Below, piece after piece: positions 20,915 through 32,900 of a DNA stretch of 64,000 nt. This DNA is from Pampus argenteus. Taxonomy: Eukaryota; Chordata; Actinopteri; Scombriformes; Stromateidae. Positions within the stretch are counted from its first letter, which is position 1; each line of letters opens with the position of its first letter. A program made the translations under genes and the position numbers. The stretch covers positions 13,442,001 through 13,506,000 of the forward strand of contig CM072873.1 of NCBI GenBank assembly GCA_036937835.1, in the 5' to 3' direction. The notes beneath the pieces were generated by a model that did no database searches, was not told the DNA's origin, and saw only the letters and a list, made by a program, of their open reading frames with translations.

Positions 20915-23900
20915 GTAATTTGTATAGCTAACGATAACCTTTTTCCTACTGTGAAAATAACGTTTGTTTGACGTCATTCCAAACCAAACACACATGGGTA
21001 AACTCCACCAACGCTGGCCGTAGCCAATAGCTTGCTACATGCTAACTGCTTTGCTATGTTGTTAACTCGCTGATTTATCGGTCGACTAACAAATAGTTAA
21101 CGTTACTGCTTTTAAACGTTAGATCGTTGTCAGGGAGAAAAATAACACATGTGTTGTTAATAATCTTAGTTGCACAGACGACTGACGGTTAGTCATGTGT
21201 TAGTTTACGTCAGCAAGAGCGAAGTCGTGTCTCTCGAACAAACAAATACTAACCTGTTGCACATCGCTAACATTTTAATGCTATACGTTTTAATTTCACC
21301 GAATTGATGGTATAACATTAGTGTTTAAATATGTAGATAATGTATCTCCTCGTGGAAAAGTAACTTAAAGAACTGCAAATACTAGTTCGATGCAGTTGAC
21401 AGGTATTCAAGAGGTCTGCCAGTCGTCGCTCACTAACAGAGCCCTAAAAAGACTAGTTAATCCGCCCAAGATACAGGTGCAACAGTCAGGACAACAGCAA
21501 ATAATAATAGTACTTCACCATACAATGCTATAAATGTACACCTTTTGTATATGGATCTTGAGTCTTTAAAGGTGCAAAAGAGCAGCAAACAGTATTGGAT
21601 AAATGTTTATGTCCAGGTGAGCAGTCTGTTCCAGTTATTCACATGAATAGCTAAGTGGTCTCAGAGTTTTGGACCCTAATGTGTTAAGAAACCCGAGGCT
21701 TCAGCAACAAACAAGCCTCTTGTCCCAACACAGATTTTTTTTTTCAGGTTTAAGGGTACACAGCAGTTGCATATTGCACCAGGGGACAATAACAATGACC
21801 TACTTTGGTTCACAGACGGTGGTAGCGTCTCCTCGGTTGCCAGTACATGAAGATATGAGTCAATCCGCTGGGCAAACTATAAATCAACTGGGAACTCAAA
21901 GTCATCACAGTGGCAGTCAGGACCAGAGACAGTCCAGGATGACAGCAGTCGGCTGGGAGCTTCAGCAGCCAGCGGGAAACTCTTTGCAGCTAGGTATGAA
22001 CATTTAATAAAAAGCTGACATTCGTTTTGTTTTTATAATGTTGAATATGATTAGGTGATGCAGAACAAGATTTGTCGTTGGCAATCCGTGGTTTTATAAA
22101 AGACAGTGTATTATCAATATTAAATAGTATCAGTATTTCATGATATTTGGTATGGAAATAATTCATCACATTGAATTTTCTCCTTTTTTTTCATTCATAA
22201 AGTTTGAAGGATCTATGCTTACGTTTTGAATTGCAAGGCTGCTTACGATGCCTGTGGATATAATTAAACCTTTTTTCACAATCAGAATTTCAGGACAGCA
22301 ACCTGTCTCCAGCGCTCTCCCTCTTGCCTATAAACTCTGGAGTCGAACACAGTTCCTCTGAATATTCTTTATTCCAACAAAGTGAGATGGAATTTGCTCC
22401 TTTAAGGTACAAATAAATCCATTGGTTCTGTGGGCATATATTTCTACAAAATTTAAATTTTCAGAAATTGATATTCAGTTTTTTTGTTTACTTTTTCAAG
22501 GGCATACCCTGACATTTCCATGGCATCGGAGAGGTTTCACTTTCCACCCCAGGATTGCACCACTCAGGCCTCTGATCGTGGCTCATTGTCCCAACATCCT
22601 TTGGCCCAAGCAACCATCCTATCTGAAGAAGGAGCCAGTAGCATCTTCACTCTCTCTCAGCTTAGTTTGTCACCACAGGACAAAGAAGAAATGGGTCACT
22701 CCCCACTGATTACCACTGTTAATGACAGGCAGTGGGTACCATTCAGAGATGATGCAGGTAGCAAAGAGAAGGACTCAGAGACACTAACTGACCCTCCAGA
22801 CAAGCCAGTGGGAGAGGCTCCTGGAGATGACACATTCTTTCTGAGTAAGGATGTCCCTGCCCAGCAACTTTTGGAGATCCTTCAGAGAGATGTTGGCATG
22901 CCAAGCTGCAGTAGTAGCGCTGCATCCTCCACCTCTGAGACCTCTGTAAAGATTGCTGCCTCTTTTGGCAGAGAAACTAAAACCAACAAAGTTAGCAAAA
23001 CAACCACTGACCTCGGCACCGTTAGAAGAGAAGGTCCTCCAGGTGAAGCTTCTCTTCCTCAGCAGCAAACACAAAAACCTGACCAAGCAGAAACACGGTT
23101 ATCTGAGGTCTGTAACATCACCATGGGTTCCCGCAGCACCCAACCTGATGAGAGTAGTGAAGTGTTACACAGAGAGCTGCTGTCTGAGACAGAGAGGGGA
23201 AACAGCCATGAAGCTCAATTTAAAGGGCAACCACTGAAAACTGCTGCACTGCATGGTGAATCTCTCACACCAACACCATATCCCACAGAGATGTCTGAGG
23301 GTAAGCCAAGTGGGATTAGAACAAATATGGGCAATGTGCCATGGACAGGAGCGTTTTCCACAGGTGTGGAACGGGTTCATAGAGGTCAAGACCTGTGGTC
23401 TTCTGGTAACCAAACAGGGATTGATGGGTCCTACCTGGGTTTCCTTCCACAGTCCCAGTCCACCCCAGGGATTTTTAAGGCACCTCATAAATCCAGCGTG
23501 AAGGCTACATCGGGGCAACTTTATACTATAGAATCCAACAAAGAGAGCTTGTATCAATCAAGCACTGGTATCTCTTCACAGCCAGTTGTTCCTGTGGCTG
23601 ATACCCCTCCCGCCAGCACAGCAGATCAGTGTCAAGATGAAACCACCTCTGCAAAAGTCCAGTCTCTCCCATGTCTCAACTATATGCAGAAAGTAGACGC
23701 TTGGAGGGAAAATCAGGGTTCAGGCAAGACATCACTGTTCGATAGCTTGGCTCTGCAAGGATTTTCTGGCATCTCTCCTAAGAAGAAAGCCTACGATGCA
23801 ATATCAGACTCCTTGAATCGCATCCTGAGTCAGCAGGCAAGGAGTTTACATCAGCCTCCTGTTTCAAGCACTGCCAACCAAAATGTCACACAGAGTTCTT

Positions 23901-26900
23901 CCACAGTTCAGTCTGGCTCTTCTTCTCCAAGAAGAGGGGAGGCAGTTGGCAGTGCACCTACTGACAGGGATAATACTGGGTCTGCAGCTCAACCTTCTGC
24001 TTCCCCCTTTGGCAGGTCACAGTCCCACTCTTCTGTCAGCACAGTCATGTCAGTCCAGAAAGATCACCAAACGGAGAGGGCTGCAGGAAAAGAGAAGAGT
24101 CAGACTCCGGATAATGTCGGTCAGCAGCCGAGCGCCACAGTTCAAACTCTGCCTCCTGTGAATCTCGGCCAATTCAGCGATGTTTCACTTGATACAGATT
24201 TGATGCTCTCAAGTTCCCAAGATAGCTGCAACAGTGGAATTAAATTAGGAACTTCCATTGGAGCGTCTTCTGTTGTCAGCCTAGAGGTTGATAATTATGC
24301 TCCTTACTGGACCTCAAAATTATCCACACCACCACCTCTGCCCAAACCTCGAGAGCTGAACATTGAAGAGCGAATTCCGGTAATTATAACGAACATAGCA
24401 TTTCTTTAAAATAATATTTAAAATATGTTTAGGAATTGAATATTTATTATGTATGTGTGTATTATAGAGGCAGTTTCAGCAGTCTGCAATCTCGAAAGAG
24501 TTGGCATGCACAATTTTGTTGTTCTTAGGGGAAAGACATATATACATGTATTGAGACCAATTCTGACATGGTGTTCATTTGTCACTTGCAGTTGTATCTC
24601 CATAATCTTGGTATTGACCAGTCACCCTCAACAATCTTGACTCCGTTTGTGCCCAGAGGGCCCATCAGGGAGCCTGAATTCTCTCCCACTGATCTCTGTA
24701 CAATTAAAGGATCAATTGGGACCCCAACCAAGAGCACTCAACCCTCTGAAGGTAAATAACAATAAAACCGACCTTCAAAGCACGAAAAAATAACTGATAT
24801 TTGTTGAAGAAGCATGTAAGATTGAAAAATAAACACTGTTTTGATTTTGTTGTGTCAACCGACATGTAAAATTTGGCACCTTTTTTTCAAAAGGTGTCTA
24901 CCAAATATTTTTTTTATTTATATATACATTTCATTACAATCTTAATATAATATTTTACAAAAAGATACATGGATCAACTTTTGTTAATTAACAAATGTAT
25001 TACCCATAATGAAGCAGAGGTTAATTTAAAAAAAATACTCTCATTTTGTATTTTCAGTTGGCAGTCCCCATAAAGGAGAATTTTCCAGATGCAGCATTCT
25101 GTCAGTGGACTCCAGTGTGTCGATACCGTTTAGCCTGGACAGTCTTGGCCTAGCTGCATCCATTCCAGAGAAGACTAGGGCTTCTCCGTCATCAGATACA
25201 GCAGCTCTCCAGAGCAACCACAGACTAGCTCAATCTGATGAAGACTCCCTTTCCTCCACACTGCAAACCAGCCAGCAACGGCAGAGGGACAGCAGTTTAA
25301 CCAGCAGCCAGAATACCATCCAGCTTGGAGCAAGGTTTGACTCCGACCTCTCATTAGCTACCAAGGCTACGAGCGTGGATAGAGACTTGGAGTCACCCTT
25401 GCAAGCAATCTGTGGCACAGAGCAAAGCGCAGAAGATTCTTTTGTTAGCGCCAAAGCCTTGAGGGAGATCCGTAAACTTCTCTCTCAGGCAGAGAACGTG
25501 GTATCTGGATGTTCAGCAGCCTCCTCCACCCCTGCAGTGCCCCGTCTGCTTTCTGATGATGACATATTCCTCTCACTGAGGAAGAAAACTGGTAGACTCC
25601 AGGATTTCTCGTTCTCCTCCTCCTCTACTGCTGGAGAGCCCAGAACTCAATCTCCCCTGCTATGGGCCAGATCCGCATCCGACTCCATGTTAACCTCAGA
25701 GAAACCAAGAGAAAGCTCTATTGGTCGAGAGAGTATGACCTTGTCAGGGCAACCTGGTTATTCATCCACAAAGGCTGTCATTACTGCGCCTGGTGCAGGA
25801 ACATGTATAATGCCACAAAACAGCAGTGGTGGAGGTGCAGGATCATCCCAGGTGCTCTCCAAATCAGCTCGGCGGACAGAGCCTGAGGGCTGCAGTGCTG
25901 CTCCTCTAGACAACGCAGTCCCAATACAGCCGCCAGTGATCAAACCCTCACCAGCTGTGAGCACACAGCAGTCCTCTTCTACTCCTTCTACTCCTTCAGA
26001 CACAGTCAGCACACCAGAGAAGGAAAATCTGGCCACACAGGGTGGTCCTGTAGAGAGTGGCTCCTCCTCACCCATCCTCGAGGACACTGATCAGGGAGTG
26101 ATGAGCGATGGGAGCAGTGAGAGCTCGCTGGCAGTCAGAGTGGCCAAGTTACTGCAGAGTGAATCTCCATCCACCATGGTTTCTAGCACACCCAGTCTCA
26201 CTGACCAAGAGGAGAGCAAAGCCAGAGGTACGAGGATTCACATGCTCTAAAACCTTTCACCACGTCCATTTTTGCAGCAGAATTCACCTCCTTATGGTGA
26301 AATACACATAGATAAACTGAATCTGCCTCGTTCCCCCAAAACAACCATATCAAGATCATAAGCATGCACATGCTTTGCACAACACTGCCTCACTGTGCCT
26401 CTGTGGCTTAAAACTACTCACTCATTGGCTGTGTATATTGACACTGTGTTAAATATATGTTGCAGAATGGATTAAGCTGAAGATATCAGGACAGCAGTGT
26501 GAGCCTCTGGAGTTGGACATAGAAGACAGAAAGCGGATTGAAGAGATAAAGAGAGAGCTGCTGTTAAGAAACCCCATAGAGGTATAACACTCACATACTT
26601 ATCATTACACTTCACACACCAATCAGTCACAATTAGAAAAGCTTTATTTGTAGTTATTTACTGAATTGTACTACATTTATAAATTATGAACACTAACAAT
26701 TTTTTGTTTATTTAAAGCATGTAAATATTTAAGATTTTCTTTTTGTCATTTTGATGTTTGCCTCCAATATCTGGACCGTGCAGGTCTTATTCTTGAGGTA
26801 ACTGGTGTGTTGCAGGCTTGATGTGTCATTTAATGCATGTTAGACTTTTGGAAAAACTTGATTAACTGTTTCCAGTTATGGGTCCAATGCAATATTGTAT

Positions 26901-29900
26901 TATGCAATTAAGTATTTTCTTTGCATCTTTGTGGTGGATGAATTAATTCACAGGATAATGGAAACTATGACCTTATCACAGTTTTAAACAGACCTCTCCT
27001 TTTTTTTGCTTCTCCATCCAGAGCCAGGGGAGCACTGATACAGAGAGCACTACAGCCTCCAGTCAGAGGGAACAGGAGCTGCCACGACCTACAGAGACAT
27101 TTGTCACTTTCACCGATGCTAAAAAACAGGCGTCCGAGCAGCTGCAGCGTCTCAGCATAATCTCCTCTAACTCCAGCGTGCAGTTTCAAAATCCACCTCA
27201 TCCAGATCTGGAGGCTCGTGTACGTGAGATTGCTGCCAGAGAAGGGGTAACTCTCCCAAGAACAAATGCTCAGGCCTTCACATCCATCACTATTGCCACT
27301 CGAAAGCGCTCCACCTCCCCTTCTCCCTCCACATCCCCTGTACCTGCCCTTAGTCCAACCCCAGAGCCTCTCCACCTGACTGAGCTCTCTACAGAAGCAG
27401 TCAAACACCCTGTGGGCAGGAAGTTTCCACCTACCCTGGATGAAGCAGATAAGACAATCAGGATACCAGCAACATTTGAAACAAGCAGTAGTCTCTACAC
27501 CAGAAAACAAAACCTGACCACCCAGTCAGCCCCAGTGAATCAGAAAAGACAAGATGCTGTAGGAGGCCAGTACGAGGAACCTCCCTCGGCCACGCTGGGT
27601 TTAGATAGAGAGGATGTGAATGTGAATGGCGACAATACACAATCTTTTAAGCAAAATGATGAGTTATCGATCCAGGACTGCTCTATTTCTGGTGTTGCAG
27701 CTGAACAGACCACAATCTCATCCACCGTTGAATCCCCAGAAAGGACAGGTCACGTCTCACATGTTCATCTCACTCTTTCACCCAAAGCTACTGATCACAG
27801 CGTGGCCACTGCTGTCCATGACTCCACTCATGTGAATGCTCGTCTGGGGCTACCGCAAAAAGAGTTTGTCCCTCTCAGACACTCTCCTATAGCTACCAGC
27901 AGTCCAGACGAAGGTGTCGGTTTGTGTAGTCCACCAGAGTGGTACGAGATCAGAGCGCCAATAGGACCGCTGCGGCCTGAAAGAGCCGACACTTCCACCC
28001 TGTTCAAACCTGTGTCTCATAAAAGGACGACCTCCTCCTCCACACAATCCTTTACAGAGCAACACAGAGATGAAGTGTCACCAAAATCTTTAACCACTAA
28101 AACACCAGGTAGGCTTGTTTTTATATGCACTTAAATATACCATGTACTGTATTGTAGAACATCGTGTTTAAACTTATGCATATTACTGTATGAAAATAGC
28201 TCCCCAGATGAAATGGCATGGGTTGGACCAAATAGTAGGTGTAGCAGGGGCTCAGTTATTAAAAATATATCTGCAATTAAAGAGTAAACTCTCTTTTTTT
28301 TTTCACGATTGACTAATTTTTTTATTCTATAGAATTACAGAAATTAGGGAAACATTTCAATCACAAGAGCACAAGGTGTTGAATTTAAATTACTCCAGAA
28401 GTCCAAAGACATTCAGTTTACACAGATTATTTATTTTTTAAACAAAGACGTAAATAATCACATTTTAGAAAATGGTTTTAGTTGAAGATGATTTTATGTG
28501 CCTCATACTGCAGTGCCTGTCCTGTTGCCGTATAAGCCTTGTGGCAGTGAGGAGCTCTTTTACGTCCCTCAGACCAAAGCTGATGTCTCCTCTACCAACC
28601 CTTCTGACACCACCATGGAAAGCTCCCACACAGGTACGTTTGAATCTCACACAAATCTATCAACATGATGTTTTGTTTTTTTTGTTTGTTTTACATTTTA
28701 GTAGACAAGTAGACAAAATTCCTGGCATCACGCAACCAAAACTTGACAAGAATTGCATTGCATGCATGTGTGTTTTCTTCTGAAAATATATGTAAGAATT
28801 GCTTAACTGACTCAAATCCAACACAGCAAATAATACAAATCAGAATGAAGGAGTTTAACAGAGAGCAGAGTAGTAATTTCTATCCTTGATGAATGATGAG
28901 GCTCTGCTCCTATTTCCCCTGTGTCTGTATGGGTAGCAGCTGGTCCTTTGTAACGTACACCAGGCAGTGCATTTATTATTCATGTTCAGGGGCTGAGCGA
29001 GACAAAGGCAGAGAAGGGGGCCCAACAGAGAGATGCAGAGAGGAGAGTTTTACAATCCATGTCTGGATATTTTCTGCTTCTTTCTGTCTAAAAATGTTCT
29101 CTCAGCTATTACGGTAGGTCTAACACTCACCGTGTGGTAACAAACCACTATTGATTTCTCACAGGCTCAGATGACGCTGTGCCTCCACCTTTCAGCAGTG
29201 AGGTCCTTGGACACCAAGACCCAGGGTTGGACCGCGGCGTCACCATCAGACACACAGAGGGCATCTACAGCAAGAGGTTGAAAACAGCCACTTTTAAAAT
29301 GCAAGAACGCAGACACAGAGGTGAGCTGAACATATGAACTGTATAGTTACTCCCTTTTTATTTATTTGGCTATGACATAAAATGTTGAGTATTAAGTTCT
29401 ATTGAATCAAGTGTATGCAATAAACATTTTAAATATATCTTATTCAAATTCAATATTAAAGAATGAGTGGTGATATTCCATATTTTGTGATTGGCAACAA
29501 ACCTCCATGAAAAGACAAAAAATCAGCAAAGTATTCATCTTACAAAGTATTTTTTGTGTATCCACTGATGTACTTTTTTCTTCTTCCTCTGTGCAGCAGA
29601 CCTCCATTGTTGCCAAAAAATGATTTAAAAACATATGAATGAGCCACTCATGCAAATTTCCTGCTGCTGGAAATACTAAGTAGTAGTGCAGAAAATTCAC
29701 AAATGAAGATAGTCACCAATTCTCCTATTTGCATAACACGTGCAAAATGAAAAATGGAACTATACATTTGAGCTGGTTTTAAAAAAAGTTGACACTAAGA
29801 AAAAAACATATTTCAAGCTTTATCTTTATCATTATGTCTCTCTCCTCATCACAGATGGAAGCTCACAGACGAGTGTAATTGCACCTACAAAACCACCTTC

Positions 29901-32900
29901 TCAGGTTTCTGTTGCCTTTACCAGAGTCCCTTTATCGAGCAACCAAGTAGACTCCAGCACCACGAGAGACCGGGGCACCAGTCCAGTCCAGTTTCTTAAT
30001 TATGATCAACCAGAGACAAGAGGTGTGACATTTCAGGCAGCTCATGTGGAGATGGACCAAAGCAAGACAAGTCATCACTGGGGCCAAAGGTCTGTCCCCC
30101 AAACGGGAGCGGAGCAAGATCAGGAGAGGAGTGACTCTGACCTCCATCAGCAGAGCAGCAGCACTCTGGATCAGCTGTGGCGCAGTTTCTGTGAGCGGTG
30201 GAGTGTGGAGGAGTCCCGTCCGACCAGTGACAGAGAGGCATCGCTGCTGGAGAGGCTAGAGCGCCTGTCCCGTCTTATTCACAGCACCCGGGATACTAAC
30301 ACGTCTGAGATGGAGATGGAGGCGTATCGTCATCCAGAACAAAAGCAAGGACGGAGAGGACAGGAGCCTACGCTGATGAGCAAAAAGAGGCAGGATATTG
30401 GAGAACTTAGGAGGAGCGTATGTGGTGAGTCCAGAGAAGTGGAGGGACACGCCAGTAGAAATGTTCGTCATCAGGCCTGGACACAGAGGTGGCAGGTAGA
30501 GGAAACTCCTCAACCTACAGAAGAAGACAGCTGTGCCTCCCACACCTCCAGCTTCTCCCACAAATCCTCCCAGAGTCAGCACCTCTGTCCTGCAGACAGA
30601 GATGAGTCAGAGTCCATATCCACCGTGTCTGGCTCCATGTCCACCGTGGACACAGCCCGGCTGATTCGAGCCTTCGGCGTCCATAGAGTCCAGCACGTGA
30701 AGACGAGCTCCAGCCTCAGTAAACTGTACAGCACCATCGACAAGCAGAAAGAAGGGAGGGAGCAGAGGAAAGGGAGAAACAAAAATCCACCTCACATCTT
30801 CACACCGATAGAGACCAACGGCACTGACGATTCAACAGTATGTTATTGTCCATTCTATATATCGAGTATAACAACATGTCCAGTAAACAAAGCTCCTTCT
30901 ATCATTCAAACCCCTTTAAGGTTTATGGATTTGAGAAAATAAAATAAGTTCTTTAAAAGGTAAAACTTGGATAGTGTTTGCAATACTGTTTTCTTAAAAA
31001 CATAGCGCTAAAATGAATCAGTACGTACCTTTTTTCTTTCCAAGGATGAGCACTTCCTACTTTAAGAAAAACTTTGTCATTATCTAAAAAAAACGTAGCC
31101 TTTATGTTATTAACTGTGTGGTTTCAAGCTGGAAAATATGCCAAACTTGAGCTGCACAAACTTTTCATATCAACTGATAACTACAGGTATCGAAATGAAT
31201 CTAAATTGTGACGTCGCTGTGTTGGTCTGCAGGTCGCTGCAGATTCCTCGTCGTCAACCAGCACTTATACCTTCCCATCACACCACGGCCCCTCCACGTC
31301 TCTGGCAGCCAAGAAGACTGTTAAACTGGTCAACAAAGGCATCCAGGCAGGTCAGTCACACAGATACTCAGATTCAAGAGTGTCTGTTAAAATTATGTAT
31401 AACAGTTTTTAACCCATCACATATAATGTAAAAGTCTTTCCAAAACTGTTAACAGGATGAATCAACTGTTGAAATTTGTTCAGTATTCCTTATGAAAAGA
31501 TTAGAAAGGGTCAATTTATTTATCTCAAACCTTGTTATTAAAAACTAATCAATGAGCTTTATTTTTGCTATAGTGAAAAATGAAGCACAAAATTATTTAA
31601 ATTGTTCTTCTTTCTTCTTCTTCAGGTGACCTGGAGATTGTTAGTAATGGGACTCGACGCCACACCAGAGATGTTGGAACCATATTCCCCTCACCCGGTG
31701 AAGCCACAGCTTTCAGGCAGATCTCATCTTCTTCATCCAGCACAGAGAGAGGAAGACGAGAACAGAGGAGCCCCTCCAACAAGACTCCAGGCTTACAAAA
31801 GCAGAGAAAGACCAAAAGAAGCCCATCAAAGCTTTATCCTGAAGGTACGTCAAACTATAAATGAGGTGACTCTGATCTTATATGTCACACAAACTAATGT
31901 TCAATACATCAGCTGGTGTGAATTTCCTATCTCGGTCCCTTCCAGGTGTTACATGGTTCATCTCTGCTAATGATCTGAGAGCAGAGGCGAGGAAGGAGAA
32001 CCGGCCAGAGGAAGAAGAATCGTCTTGGAGGCCGAGCACAGCCTGGTTTGAGCCACACAGCAGAATCTCTCCATGGAGAGAACCACTCAGACAGAGACAC
32101 GTCCACGAGTACACAAACAAACCGCCCGCTTTTACACATCATGCCGAATCTAGTTCACATCCTACATCCAAAATAACATCCTCTGGTCTGACACGCATCA
32201 CTCTCCAGGTTGGTTACATTTTATTTGTGTGTTTAAGAAGTGATTGACTCTGTTTGATGGATGGTGTTGTTTGTCATTTTCAAGATTTGTAATTGTACAC
32301 ATGCTTAGAAGAGTCAATAAATATTGGGCATCTATTCTTTATTGAAGATTTAAATTTTATATTCATGAATCAAAAAATGCCTCTTTTTAAAAAAAAATTG
32401 TCTTATTGTTATTTAGAGCTGCAACAATTAGTTGGTTAGTTGCAGAAAATGAATTGCTTTTAAAACTATTTTTCAGAATAATAAATCATTTTTAAAATCC
32501 CTTGTTCTAGTGTTTTTAAATGCAGTTTCACATTTAATCATATAAATAACAATAAAAATGAGCATTAGTTGCAGTTCTATCAAAGTACACATATGTGAAT
32601 TTGTTTTTTTTTGTTTTTTTAGGAAAAATAACTTACTTTTTCCCTTCAATACTACAGGAGGCTCTGGAGATGCGTCGTCCGGAGTTCATCTCGCGCTCTA
32701 TGCAGAGGGTGAAGCGCTTGACTCTGCAGGTGGAGGAGAGGAAGCTGCAGACCTTCAGCAGAGAGAGAAACCAGCTCTTCGACTGGTCCAGCGGCCAAGA
32801 GAGGCTCCTGAAACCTGCAGGTACTCGACAACAAACACCACAAGAGAAAAGTCCTGCAGATAGAAATGTGTTTTAGTGCAGAGTTAGTGTTAACCTTGGT

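Noticed and set aside
21403..21476. 74-nt exon-like unit before the ALMS1 exon at 21748
   Set aside because: Contains a stop in the frame set by the first exon, its length does not give the phase needed, and its acceptor lacks a pyrimidine tract.
23165..23557. 130-codon antisense open frame in the ALMS1 large exon
   Set aside because: Shadow of the coding strand, no independent support.
26965..27510. 181-codon antisense open frame opposite ALMS1 exon 8
   Set aside because: Mirror of a long Ser/Pro-rich coding exon; the plus frame has clear ALMS1 similarity and the antisense product is unrecognisable.
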